From Hirudo medicinalis (Eukaryota; Annelida; Clitellata; Hirudinida; Hirudinidae), in contig MPNW01000815.1 in NCBI GenBank assembly GCA_011800805.1, positions 33,225-59,401 of the forward strand: a stretch of 26,177 bases of DNA, in the 5' to 3' direction. The translations under genes were made by a program, and so were the position numbers. Below, one piece after another: positions 1 to 11,760 of this stretch; the first letter of the stretch is position 1, and each line of letters begins with the position of its first letter. The notes under the pieces are model-generated. The model was not told the DNA's origin. It saw nothing but the letters and a program-made list of their open reading frames with translations, and searched no databases.

Positions 1-172
1 TCTGTCTGAGATTTTATGATCGCCGTAGAACTAAAAGATAGTGAATATAATCGAAAACTAATTAAACATAAATATAACTTTAAAAATTAATTGATGGCAT
101 TTTCAGGGTTATAACAATATTATAAATCTATCTGTTAAAATTTAGAATTTTTGTCATAAAAAATAACACTGT

Positions 173-180
173 TGACGTCA
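173..180. promoter_or_regulatory. Full palindromic CRE-like site
   Basis: The sequence TGACGTCA is the consensus for CREB/ATF bZIP dimers. It lies about 930 bp upstream of the PGAP6-like start codon. Identical octamers occur at 21617-21624 and 24135-24142. A match alone does not show function. Confidence 0.3.
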
Positions 181-445
181 ATTAATCTTAAACTCCCCCT
201 CCCTTTGTCACGAATTGTCAAACTTTTTCAACCCCCTACTTTGTTGACATAATTTTTTCTTTCCCCAAATTAATTACATAAAGGCATCTAGATTAAACTT
301 AAGATGTGTTCGCCTCTCAATAACTTAACGCCCATCACAGCTTATTAAATTACTAGCTTTTTAGAAACGACTTCGCCAGTCAAAAATTACTTACACATGT
401 GTAAACTCAGCCAGCCACTTGCTCTCAAAGAACTTGACGATCAGG

Positions 446-530
446 ATGGAGTTTCCTCAACGGGACTCGAACCCGCGTTGCCATCGCGAGGGATGTCTCA
501 TACATTTGACCATGCGGGAGCACAAAGCCT
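446..530 (-). repeat. tRNA-like element, probably a SINE head or tRNA pseudogene
   Basis: Read on the minus strand, there is a perfect pol III B box (GGTTCGAGTCC, 473-463) inside a T-arm that can pair (GCGGG with CCCGT around a TTCGAGT loop). About 40 nt upstream is a degenerate A box around 511-525. The 7 nt after the T stem do not pair with the 5' end, so no proper acceptor stem forms and a working tRNA is unlikely. This is the usual state of the tRNA-derived head of a SINE or a tRNA pseudogene. The body and tail on the minus strand (down to about 380) could not be delimited. Confidence 0.55.
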
Positions 531-1108
531 CCTAGTTCTCAGTAGCTCTCGAGTTTAAAGGCTAGTATGCGATTTAGGAAAAGATGAAAGTTGGAAAACT
601 TGAAAGTTGAAAATAGCACAGTTGACCTACGAATGGCTTAGAGAATGACATGTGCAAATTTCAAGTCGCTACCGTTCACATTTTGGAAGGAGTTCTTGGG
701 ACAAGCAGACATACACAATGTATATTACACATGTATTTTCTGTTTTATATTACAGATTTGTATAGCGGTTAAGCAGCCAGTTTCTGTGATAATCTCTAAC
801 AATCCAACAACGAAAAACTTTCAATAATTTAAGGTAGTTGACGAAAGCTAAGGCCTTTGAACTCTGAAATTGTTTATATTCAAGGTATAAACTTGTTTTA
901 TCATAAATATGCGTGATTCATCAGCAATTAATTTTAGCGTCATCACACCTAATTAGTTTTAAACACCTTTGCTTGGAGGTGTTTATTGTATATATAGGAC
1001 TTTATATTAGTAAAGCTGGTCGCCGTGTTTATTATAATCTTGTGTGACCGGAAAGTGGAATTTTCTTTGAATTTTCTCGTAGTAACATATCTTAAAAATC
1101 GAAAGCAT

Positions 1109-4100
1109 ATGTTTGCGCTGCACATTCCGTTTGTTTTTATTTTGACTTCACCATATTTCTTTGTAATTTATGGTGAGTAAATTCACCTATTTATTATGTC
1201 AAATTGTTTGCTAAGTGAAATTAATACGTTATAAATTTCGGAATAACTATCATAGTTTGGTTTCAGGTGCTGAAAAACATGATGTTTATTTCAAAAACCT
1301 AGAAGTTTACTCTTACAGACATTTTGGTTCTCTTCAAACAATTTATTTTGAAGTTCCTCTAGACACCAGTTCATTTTCATGGAATCTCACAATAAATAAA
1401 TCAAGACCTGGATGTGAAGATCATGCATTTTATCTGTAGGTTTAAGGCATTTGAAACATGATTCATTTCTTGAATGCAGTGACATTCTGTCTGATAGAAA
1501 AAGTGTAGGTGAAAATTTAAAATATCTCAAATTTTGTAAAGGTACATGCAACATGGTTCTTTTCCAATCGACAAACATGATGGCTTGAACACTTTTCCAT
1601 GTACTTATAAAATTGGCAGAACTGGCCTTTTCATGGACAACCTTACAAGCTCAAAATCAATTGTCACTGAGCAGCCATTTTATGGCCAGTGGTTTTTAGG
1701 TGCTCTCATGAAAGAAAATGCCAACCAAGTGGTCAAAAAGGTTGATGTTCTTATTTAATGTTCTTATTGTTCCATGTTCTTATTTAAAATTTTATCATTT
1801 ATTTTTAGAAATGTTGATTCCACATTTAATATGACATGTATTTCTAATTTATTTCAATAATCTGAAAAATAATGCAATCATTTTAGCTGTCGTCATTGTG
1901 GTGTGATTATGGCCTGCTTGGGAACATGACATATTTTATAGAAGACGTCAGTTTAGTTATTCCAAGCACAAAAATGGATATCAACATGTCTTTGCAGTCT
2001 CAATATTTTAGGTATGTTCTGCAGAGCTAATTAAATTGCATCACTTTTTTCTTAACGTTTTCTTGTCATTGTACCACATCCAAGTATTGTAATTTGGCCC
2101 TGGATGTTACATTGATGGACGGATATTTGATTTATTTTCTGATTTCATAAGTTGCTGCATTTTAATGGTTTGTATATTTTGTTTTGGAAGTTCCATGTAT
2201 TTCAACCAATCGTTATTGATATTCAAATTTGTTTGTTGACCAATTGGTTTTTTTTCTTCAGATTTTAAACATATCCAAACATCTTGTTTAATTCTTACAG
2301 ATTCATGACTGGTAGAAATATATATAAATACAGTGTAACGCTGGAGATAAGCAATCAGTCATTATCATCCTCATCTTGTGATATCACCATAATAACCAGG
2401 AGTGGTGCATTACCCAGAGTGAGTGGGGATTCACCTGCTTACAATCTCACCTGCACAAGCTCTACTCCCAGTTGCAAGATGGAGTTTGATGTTTATTCTC
2501 CAGAGGTTGAAAAGTGGCAGTATTTGCTCATCCAGAATAATGTAGGAAAGACAATAGTAGTGATGCAACTTGTAGTTAATTTGTTTGGTGAGTTTTTGGA
2601 TTCAAAAATGATCTGCTTACATGCCTCATAGGAGTGGAATTTGGATGTAAACATCATCAAATTTATGCTGCTGCAGTTTGTACTATTGCTCTCTCATTTG
2701 CACACTCCATCTTCTTTGTTAATATTTCCATAACTTTGTAACTGTGAGACTAAACCTTTCCTGGCAAGACAAAAGACTCTAGTATGCTTTGAGGGTCGTG
2801 TATACATGGATGCAAATTAACCTACAATATTTCTTCAATAAAATGTGAACTTTTATGAAAGTTTGGTAGCTAAATCTATTTTTAGTGATGTCATTAATAA
2901 ATTGATCACAAGGAGAGAGTTTGAAATACTTTAATGATTACAGAATGCATGACAGGAGTTTTAAGGAACAGGACAATGAATCGGCCTTGTTACTTAAGTC
3001 AACCCCTTTTGACGATAACCTACCCCGATGAGGTGCAGCATTCCATCTTCAGCTTCTCCTACGACAAAGAGGAATCTGTCTTGGTGCCCCGACCTTTTGT
3101 ATCCATGACGACGTTCACTGTCGACAAGTTCAAGGACATTGGCGGGACGCTGAGCTTGGATCTGATGATGAATCAGATCGATAAGACATTTGACAAGGTT
3201 AGATGGAGCTCGAGCGAGAACCAGGTGAGTAATACTTATTTTTTAGTTTATGTTGATTTTTTTTTGTTATTTGCTTAATAATGGTAAATAATTTGCCCAT
3301 TAATTGTCATTAATTTTTAACTAGACAAATCAGGTAAATTTTTAAGTGCATGTTATGCCACTAATATTAATTTACATTCAGTACATTATTATTTGTACAA
3401 GCTTAGTCTTTAATTTATGTATTTGAGCTTTATTTTGTTTGAGGATAAAATGATATTGTTTCACATAATAATGTTGTGATTTATGCTACTGAGACTTTAT
3501 TTTTCTCTTTCAAATGACTTTCAAATAACAAAGTTATCAAAAGTTATGTTATTTGGTCTTGCCTTTGCACTCATGCTATCCGTTATCTGCTTGCATGTTA
3601 CTTTTCTTTATAACTGTAGATTAAAAAAAAATTCTGATAAATTGCCGTGAACCTAAATTTTAGGTTCTGATCACGTAAAATGGCAAATAAATCATCTGTT
3701 ATCTTTCTTTCACTAATCACTTATCTTTTAAACACAAACTTTTTAAATCCACTAAACCTGACAAACTTGATTGTATTATGTGGTTAACAAAGTCATTTTG
3801 ATTATCTGATAACATAGCTCTAACGGTGCAATGAAACATTGTTTCACAACATTCTTGAATGTGCCATCGCATGATGCTTTTAAATTCGTTTGCGTGATAT
3901 TCAAAACATTATTTACTTCACAATTAAGCAATTAAACTTTTTTGACCGATTTCGATCGAGCACAATGCTTGGAATTTTCCGTGCTTTCTCACAAGCACTG
4001 GATCGCTCATTCATTGCAGGACTTTGCAGTCGTTGTCTGCATTCAAAGGGGTCATGCCACAGTTTCAGAGGATGGCCAATTATTGTGCAGGGATAAGAAT

Positions 4101-6800
4101 GTTGTGAGGCTGAATTTTACCAATCCTCATGCCGAGGTACGCTTTCTTTATCCCGAGCCGGGCATCTACTTCATTGGTCATCAGGATCTGAAGCAGAACC
4201 AATCGGACGGTCATCGGTGGGTTTTAATTTGTCATTATGAACATTGACTGTTTTTGGTATTTATATTAGAAATGTAATTGTTCATATCAGAAAGAGTATG
4301 GATTCAGAGGGATTTTTAAAAACGGACAGAATTGTTTGCCAAAGTTCCAAGATTAAATTTATCTATTTCATTTTTGATAAAGGGTTCATAATATTTGAGA
4401 TGTTTAAAAGTTAATTTTATTCAGAGACCCACAGTTGGGACTTTTTGTAAAGGCCAAGGTCACATCCTGTGAGGACTCCAAATGTCAAAATGGTGGGAAG
4501 TGCCACAACGTCATGAAGGGGCCTTTTGTCATGTCATACTGCTACTGCTTGGCAGGTATATATGATGATTTGTAATGCAATCTCGTATGTGCTTTGTTGC
4601 AATTACTTGTCAAGGTTTGATTCTTAATTTGATAATGAAGGGAATATAAAATGTGTTCAATGTGGTATAGCTATTAAATATGGCATTTATGCATTTCTAA
4701 GACATTACATTGCTGCTTTATCATTGTCTTCATCGTCGTCACTATTGTTGCCAATTAATAAGGGATGATGACACTAATTTCAACCATCTGTGCAATACAA
4801 GGAATTCACTCCAGGTTCTCGTGGCATCACCTGTTCAGATGATTCCAACATGCTTTCCAGGCCGATTCAGATGTTGTATACCCTGTTGCTCACCCTCAGC
4901 AACCTGGCATTCATACCTGCCATCGTCATATCCTTCAAAAGGTGGCGCTACATGGAATGCATCATTTACTTCATCAACATGTTCTGCTCAGCTGTGAGAA
5001 TTATTTTTCAAATAATATATTTTCAATGCTTCCATTTTAAGTTCTGCTCAAGTTTTTTTTCTTCTACATTTATTTATGTTTGCTTGGGGAGTCTAGAGAG
5101 GGTTATATTATTATAATATTGTCATAATTTCTGTTTCCACCACACACAATATTATTTATTTAATGATGTTATGCGAGGTAATGATTTTGTTATAAGCAAA
5201 TTTTGCCACAAACTTGTGGCTGCTGTTGCTGATGAAAAATACAAAATCAGACATCCCTGTTTGATAAGGATTGTATTCCTTAGTTTTTTCTAACTATTTT
5301 GTTTTTATTTTAAAAATAATTTTAAAACATTTAAACAATAATTGCATTTTATTTCTGTGTTTTTCCAGTTCTATCATGCCTGTGACATGAACCAGTGGAG
5401 TGTGTACAGTTTGTGCTTCCTCCAATACCGTCTTTACCAATTTGCTGACTTTTACCTCTCCCTCCTGTCCTTTTGGGTCACCTTGCTGGCCATGTCCCGA
5501 ATCAAATCCGGCTACATGATACCGGGTCTGGTTTCGGGAATAGTCATCATTGGCATCATGGTTGAAAACAACCCTAGTGGACCTATCATAAACATCATTC
5601 CAATTGCCACGGGCACCCTCATAGTCATCATCTCTTGGGTAATTGTTATGCTGTAGTACTTCGAATTGAAATTTAGAACCTACTTGAGAGTAATTCTTTA
5701 TTCATAAATATTTTACAGTTTCTATTTTTACAATTTTTCAGGGTTTAAAGTCTTATAAAAACAGGACTATATATCCAAACAAAAGAGAGTTCTTGTGGAT
5801 TGTACCGGGAGTGGCTATGGCCGGTTTTGGTCTGATTGTGTTTGCCTTCATTGAGAACGATGTCAATTATCCTTACACGCACAGCGTGTGGCATCTGTGC
5901 GTCGCGTTGTGCATCCCTCTTGTACTTCCTCGTGACAAAGTCGTCTGGGAGCTCAATGAAATAAGTTAGCATGCGAATGAATGATGAATTTTTTCAGGGC
6001 AGTTTCTATTAAATCAGCCATATTATTTCAAAGCTTTCCTGAATGACATCCACTTAATGGTTTTCATTTTAATGTTTTTATGTTTTCTACTCTGATAATT
6101 TATAATAATTTTGATGACATGACCTCTCCAACTAATGGCTACCCATGATTGCATTGTTATGCTGCTCCAATAATCTTTCAGTTTTTTCATTCTTTGGCAT
6201 TTACAATTTTCAGAAGAAGATCTCATCGAAGACTAGTAGGTCCATTGTTGGTTGCGCGAAGGTTCCTTGAAAATTAGTTTCTCTGAGTTTGTTTTCTGGC
6301 TTCAGTTGTCTTTGCTGTTTGGAAGTGGAATGTTTCCTTTATTAACTCTTGTCCTAAATTCATTTTGTTTCAGCTGATTTTTTAGCCCATGTTTAAGGAG
6401 TCAGATGTTGAGGTTTTGAAATTTCAGGTTAAAGTGTTATTTTGTTTGGAGGGGAGAAGGAATGATTCACTGTTTTGATTAGCTGTGTTATTTATCAATT
6501 TTACCGAATTACTTAAAAACTACTGCTTTTCTTTCCTTGCTTTCGTGCACCATTTCACTTCATTTTCTGCACCAATGAGATTGGCTGATAAATCAATTGC
6601 AATGTTGATGACATATTTTTATGCCTTCCAAAGCCCAAGCCAGATACTCGGTGCCGCAAGAGTTTAACTCGGGGTCGGAGGATGACGAGGTCGTCTTGAT
6701 CCAGAACCTGCAGCCGACCCAGTACGTCAGTCTGCCGTCCCATTCGACCTCAACCCCTCCTTTGGATGACCACCAATTCAACTGCAATGTTCTCTCCTGA
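1109..6800 (+). CDS. PGAP6: PGAP6/TMEM8-like GPI-anchor phospholipase A2 homologue (12 exons)
   Basis: Inferred exons: 1109-1172, 1267-1435, 1542-1740, 1887-2011, 2301-2587, 2944-3224, 4020-4216, 4425-4555, 4815-4993, 5369-5638, 5742-5931 and 6634-6800. All have GT/AG borders, phases agree, and they sum to 752 residues, close to vertebrate PGAP6 (about 770). Seen: a hydrophobic N-terminus (residues 1-21) that looks like a signal peptide; a long beta-rich ectodomain with N-glycosylation motifs; an EGF module with six cysteines (456, 461, 467, 480, 482, 491); then a multi-helix membrane domain. CREST-superfamily motifs are present: Ser513 in LTLSNLAF, His547 and Asp550 in FYHACD, and the pair His681/His685 in HSVWH. 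Family knowledge: PGAP6 is a cell-surface GPI-specific phospholipase A2 that releases some GPI-anchored proteins. The weakest junctions are the donors of exon 3 (AAG/GTTGAT) and exon 11. TMEM8B-type function cannot be excluded. Confidence 0.9.
6634..6800 (+). other. PGAP6: Terminal coding exon of the PGAP6-like gene
   Basis: This GC-rich stretch reads openly from 6634 to a TGA at 6798-6800. It follows a pyrimidine-rich acceptor ending in AAAG at 6633. Joined in phase 1 to a donor at 5932 it gives LVLPPQARYS directly after the last helix, like the LLPPRA end of vertebrate TMEM8 proteins. It then adds a cytoplasmic tail of about 50 residues with an acidic patch (GSEDDEVV) and many Ser/Thr. The alternative is no splicing, which ends the protein at a TAG at 5967-5969. 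Confidence 0.7.
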
Positions 6801-6837
6801 ATTAATTTCAACATATTCTGGCTAATTGTAATATTTT

Positions 6838-6843
6838 AATAAA
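6838..6843 (+). terminator. Polyadenylation signal of the PGAP6-like gene
   Basis: A canonical AATAAA lies 38 nt after the TGA of the terminal exon, a short but normal 3' UTR. It supports 6634-6800 being the true last exon rather than the stop at 5969, which has no nearby AATAAA. Confidence 0.55.
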
Positions 6844-7443
6844 TTATTTATTTACCATTTTTACTGTGTTCTAATTAAAATGTTCCAACTTAATTCCTTT
6901 TCATCGTTGTAACGTGTTTAAATTATCCATTAATTATTCGATTAATTTACGTGACATTTTATTGTGTGTGATAGCTACACCCAAAGCTTCATGACTGATA
7001 TTTTCTTCTTAATGTGTGACTAACAATTTTTTGGGTTATTGGATCTATTTCCCAATTATTGTTGGACCACTAAGCACATTATATTTATTTATTTTATAGA
7101 ATAAATGCAGCCTAATTCCAATTGTTTTCAATAAAAAAATCGACCTCGTAATTGTTTTTTAACAACTCTGCTAATATTTGTCTAGGAAATGACTATTGTG
7201 TTTCATTATACCCAATTATACTGCTAATTATATTAACGAAGAGTTGATTGTTGTTTCTCAAATGATCAGATAAACATATGCCGCTCGATTACTCGGGATT
7301 GAAACTTCGTATTTTCTAATATTTATTTAACTACCTTGCTTATCTCTGCAACAATAAATCGTCTCATGAAATGCTTATTGCCTTTGTCTTGAAAATCAAG
7401 CTTTCTTCTGGCAGGATGAATGCCACAAACTGTTTGCGGAAGA
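6844..7443. other. Intergenic region between convergent genes
   Basis: AT-rich sequence between the 3' ends of the PGAP6-like gene (plus) and the ATP-grasp-like gene (minus). It holds a minus-strand AATAAA at 7327-7322, about 117 nt past the minus-strand stop, which could serve the ATP-grasp-like gene. Nothing else was recognised. Confidence 0.5.
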
Positions 7444-8669
7444 TTACTGAAGGACGATGCTTGCGATCAAGTCAGCAAACTTCAAACCCTTGGCCTTTGC
7501 CTCAGCTGAGGTGTCAGCCACCAGTCCCAGGCAGCTGCAGTTGATTTCTGACAGCACAAGACGTCTCCCAGCAGTAGAACTTGGGATTTGTCCAGGCTTA
7601 AGACCCTCAGGTCCAACAGTCTCTTCAATGCAGTCCACAGACCACCAGTATGGAACATCATCCAAATTGCAAGTCTTGAGGAGCTCATACGTCCAGCCTA
7701 CGACAGCATCAACAAGAGCCTTATGTTTGGCGAGATCCAGGGTAGTGTAAACGGCTCCAGATCTCAGAGTAGCTGTGAAAGCTGATTCATCGACTGGTTT
7801 CTTGTGCACCACCTCCAAAATCTGAAATTAGAAAAAAGTTTGCTGAGGCTTGCACGTTGTGACGGTAAATAATTTATTGATGGAGAATTAATGAAGCGAA
7901 AAACAAGTGAATGTTAACCTGATGCTTGGAAAGGAGGAAACGGAACTCTCCATCTTTGATGAGGGGAAGGAAGGGCATGCTGATAGCATCTTCCTGACAT
8001 AGGGCTAGGAATTCAGGGATCACGTCCTTACGGGCGATTTCCTTGGAAGTCTGGGTGTAGGCATCCGTCATGAGGATGTGATCGCCCTTGTTTTCCAACT
8101 TCCAGACACCGAGCCCGGTGGATCCACGGAGCATTTTCAGGACTCTTGGTGGTCCTCCTTTGGGGAGGATTTTGTCGATCTCGCCCTGATTCTTCTTGAG
8201 GTCATCGTAGGTGTGCAGAACGGTGCCATGGACTCCCATGCCAGTGTCTTTCAGCTCAAACAGAATGTACTTACTGCCCAATCTATCCATATGCTCTGCA
8301 TCTGGTCCCAAAAGCAGACCGTCTTTTTTCAGTTCATTCAGCATTTTGACGTAGTCGTTCAGAGACAGGCTAGGGTAGTCCATAGGGTTGACACGCCCCA
8401 GAAAAGCGGTGTCAGGGTACTTGGCTTTGAGACTGGCAGCGGTGTCCTTGTTGGTGACAAAGAGAATTTCAGATTCCACCCCTTCGGTAAGAAAATTTGA
8501 ATTTAAAACTAAATTTATGAAAGCAAAAAAAAGGACGAAAGTTACCCTTTCTTTTGAAAGCATCTACAAGCCAAGGGGAGTCTCTTCTGTATTTTCCTCC
8601 AGGGGTTTCGGCATTCTTGTCCTTTGCCTCCTCGACTTCGAGAACCAAAACTCTCTTGAATTTGCCCAT
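7444..8669 (-). CDS. ATP-grasp-like protein resembling bacterial Cj0069-type proteins (3 exons)
   Basis: Exons on the minus strand are 8669-8546, 8481-7919 and 7821-7444. Donors are GTAACT and GTTAAC, acceptors CCGAAG and TTTCAG, and the phases agree, giving 354 residues. The start MGKFKRVLVLEVEE begins with a beta strand typical of a pre-ATP-grasp Rossmann-like domain, and the next strand follows VDAFKRKGVESEILFV. At residues 155-170 there is VLKMLRGSTGLGVWKL, which looks like the central ATP-grasp lysine followed by a glycine-rich loop. Near the end, LVLSEINCSCLG (319-328) resembles the ExN metal-binding signature. No signal peptide, membrane helix or C-terminal peroxisomal signal is seen, so it is probably cytosolic. 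From memory it most resembles bacterial Cj0069-family/DUF6815 proteins of similar length. Substrate is unknown; ligase activity is inferred from the fold only. The gene itself is well supported, the family call less so. Confidence 0.8.
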
Positions 8670-9780
8670 GATGTCAAAAAGTCCTGAAAAGTTTCTTCTT
8701 CCAAATAATCGGCACAGTGAAATGTTGGAGTTTTGAGTCCCTAAATTCGAGAATAGGATTGTTGATCAATTCGATGCACAGCCTCGAACCAATGACCGCT
8801 GAACGAAGTAAGGGTTAAGTTATGTACCATTTCCTGGGGGCTCTCTCTTTTTGCTTTACTATCTCTCCCCTTACTGCCTCTCTCGCTTTCTCCACTTTCT
8901 CCAGCAGTTTCCACGCTCGCATGCACCTCATGGGAGTGATGTTTTTGGATCACCCAGTTTTGGGGTTTTCCAATCCGGAATAAGAAATCCAGAAGTTTTA
9001 AATAGGACCTCTGAATGAATTGTTATTAGGCTAATGTTAGCAATTTCCAGATGGTTATTTATAGATCCTAGAATTGTGTTTATGTCCAAAATTATACATT
9101 AGCAAAATTATCTTTCTCTTTCTTTCGGTAAAGGGAATTCGACCTTTGGGGCTCATTGAGAAGTTGGGCTTGGCTTGGAAAGAGAGGCTGCTTATTTTCG
9201 CGCTCAGAATGTTTTCTTACATTGGAAAGGATGAAAGTGGAGCAGAGGAATTGGCGCTCCAGCGATCACAGTAATTGGCGTAACATTGCTGAAAGCGTTG
9301 TTGCTTGCTTTCTTCCAAGCGCCTCACTCGATGAACACGTGATCCCAGCAATAACGGAAAACCTGCTGCCTCGTGAGTGGAGAATGTACAACTGAGAGCC
9401 CACACTCGTGTCTCGCTTTAACTTTGTTTTCCAAGAAAACGAGTTACACTGACTTCATCTCAGATGATGGAAAAGAATTATTTTTTCTTGGATGTTCCTT
9501 CAAGGTTTTTTTGTAGAAAAAATATTCTCCCCTGGAAATAAGAAAAGGGTTACCTCGACGCAAGGACGACCAGCGCAGGGATAAAAATCGATACCAAACT
9601 GCTAGTGGGTCGCTACTGGACAAGAAGAATCAATATCAAAACTGCCGTAGCAGTGAGGTGTCCAGTTGGTCATGTGACCTTGTTTACGACAAATGGAGAG
9701 TGGAGGATTCAAGTGCTTTTTGCCAAGACATATTTTATTTCGATAATAAATTTCTGATATCATCTAAATTATAACAATGT
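8670..9780. other. Region upstream of the ATP-grasp-like gene, no gene seen
   Basis: Mixed-composition DNA. Short open frames on both strands (for example 9074-9274, 9156-9395, 9217-9405) carry no known motif, no splice-supported continuation and no coding-like composition. The part just above 8669 should hold the promoter and 5' UTR of the minus-strand gene. Confidence 0.4.
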
Positions 9781-10695
9781 AAGTTGTCAGATTGTAATCA
9801 AAATTTAAAGATTGTAATAATACTTAAATAATTACAACTGAGTGGCGATTATAAATATCTATAACGGATAATATTCCTAATAATCCTGCCTCAAATTTGA
9901 CATGGCGTGCATGGATTCGGTTGCTTTGAATGTTAATATGAAATGATAAATTATTATTATTAATTGATTACAAAAATAATTTCAAAATTATTGCGAATTA
10001 AAAAGATTATTAAATTATATAATTCTGACCTATTTTTAAGGAGGAGCCCAGAGGAGAATATTAATAATAATGTTAATAATAATGATTAACAATGTAAACT
10101 CTAATAAGCAAAAAATTACTAAGTGAGTAAGTGACAGCAACTGATGATAAATAAAATGTAATTGAATGTAGGATAATCATATGAAGTGAAGATATCACTA
10201 CGTCTTAACTGTACGAGCAGATGAGATAATCGGATGAATATCACTAAGTAAATATTATATTAATTAATTCCAGTGAAGATAATGCAGTGATGAATTATTT
10301 CGATATTGACATCGATCAAAAGATCGATATCACTAATTTACTGTCTGTGGATTGGTGGATCTCGCCACCAGGTTCATCCAATGACATTGCCCGATTTGTA
10401 ATTACTTTGGTTGGAACTTGCAATTACATGTCATTTGACCACCATATTATAATGAGTTACAAGCAAATACAAATAAATAATATTCATATATGTGACGAAT
10501 ATAGAGATAACCAATAAATATTTTTTTAATTACAGTTAAAAAATGAATTTGAACTTAAAATTACAATTTTGAATTAAACCAGTTGCTTGTCTGAAATAAT
10601 GTTTTCATAAAGTTCATTACCGAGGATACCTGCTCAAACTCGTCCGCCATTTCTTGGACGTTCATTCACAACCAGCTTGTAAAGTAGTAAATTGT
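9781..10695. other. AT-rich gene-free stretch
   Basis: Very AT-rich DNA with scattered ATT/AAT runs. A small perfect inverted repeat, ATCGATC-AAAA-GATCGAT, lies at 10311-10328. The open frame at 10287-10517 has no recognisable protein content. Nothing else is supported. Confidence 0.4.
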
Positions 10696-10910
10696 AAATT
10701 ATTAAATTATTATTATTATTATTATTATTAATCCCTGCACGTGCCTAAGACCACAATAACTTTTGCACAAAAGCACTGCAATCTTCCCGTCTCTGTAACT
10801 AACATCACCACCACCAACAACAACATCATCGTCGTCGTCGTCGTCGTCGTCGTCATCGTCATCATCGTCATCATCGTCGTCATCATCATCATCATCATCA
10901 TCATCATCAA
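10696..10910. repeat. (ATT)n plus interrupted (ATC/GTC)n trinucleotide arrays
   Basis: An (ATT)n run at about 10704-10731 is followed, after about 70 bp of unique sequence, by a CAC/AAC/ATC/GTC array at about 10803-10910. The second array alternates GTC and ATC triplets, as expected for C-to-T drift inside one expanded (GTC)n or (ATC)n tract. Open frames here that would encode poly-Asp, poly-Val or poly-Thr are repeat artefacts. Confidence 0.9.
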
Positions 10911-11161
10911 TTTCAATATAAAGGTTTTCCATGTCAATGAAATCCTGAAAATGCATCTCTTAAAGGCCCCCAACGTTTCCTCTTCTATTTCCTGAGTCAC
11001 GCTCTGCATCGATAGCATGCCGTCACACTTGGATGGCGACCATGAAAGTCGAATGTGGAAACTCGATCAACTGAAACCGGATCAGCTTCAGAATCCACCA
11101 GCATCTATTTACATCCAGTGAAAATATTAAATTGCTAATACTGCATGTATAAAGGTGTTAT

Positions 11162-11230
11162 CATAGTCACCGTCGTCGTCATCATTATCGTCATCGTTGT
11201 CGTCGCCGTCGTCATCGTCATCACCATCAA
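11162..11230. repeat. Degenerate (GTC/ATC)n array
   Basis: About 70 bp of TCA, TCG, TCC, GTC and ATC triplets in one register, more degenerate than its neighbours, between 350 and 450 bp from two other GAT-type arrays. No coding role is apparent. Confidence 0.8.
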
Positions 11231-11626
11231 TAGATCCAGCGACACTCAGGTGCATGGAAGTGATGGCTGTTGTTCCGTGACACGCTCAATTCTAGAAGGA
11301 AACACGGAGGCTTGTTATTGATCACGTGGACATTTTTAGAATTATTTTTCTAATTTGCATTTGTAATTTTTTAAATTTTATTTAAGTGACTAATTCACAA
11401 AATCTTGATTAAAATAACATTAAGGTTACATAATAAACTTTATTTTCCAAAATATCTAACAAATACAATCATAAATTCTATCATCCAAAGCCAAAAAATT
11501 TTTTTGTGTAAAGAAAGAAATAAACAAGTCATTTGTGGATGTTACAGCAGCATCTTCCACCAACTTGTCAAGATTAGATATAAAGATACAGACACATTAA
11601 TGGATTTACATTGTGGTATTGTTGGC

Positions 11627-11627
<1 letters not shown>

Positions 11628-11660
<33 letters not shown>

Positions 11661-11694
11661 CGACGACGACGACGACGACGATGACGATGACGAC

Positions 11695-11760
<66 letters not shown>

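Larger units (their letters stand above)
1..1108. other. Upstream region of the PGAP6-like gene, no gene seen
   Basis: AT-rich DNA with no convincing coding sequence; the short open frame at 645-827 has no recognisable content. It holds a tRNA-like SINE head (446-530), a full palindromic CRE (TGACGTCA, 173-180) and a perfect 8-bp inverted repeat with an 8-nt loop (961-968 with 977-984). The last part, roughly 1020-1108, should contain the promoter and 5' UTR of the gene starting at 1109, but no TATA box or initiator could be fixed. Confidence 0.5.

Noticed and set aside
446..530. Functional tRNA gene
   Set aside because: The 5' and 3' ends cannot form an acceptor stem and the anticodon arm is not convincing, although the B box is perfect.
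961..984. Hairpin AAACACCT/AGGTGTTT as a transcription terminator or RNA element
   Set aside because: It is only 8 bp, lies upstream of the first coding exon, and eukaryotic pol II does not end at such hairpins; chance is likely.
8078..8687. Plus-strand open frames of 140 and 99 residues
   Set aside because: Antisense shadows of exons 1-2 of the ATP-grasp-like gene.
9074..9405. Overlapping frames of 60-80 residues on both strands
   Set aside because: No motif, no splice-supported neighbours, and no resemblance to any family I know.
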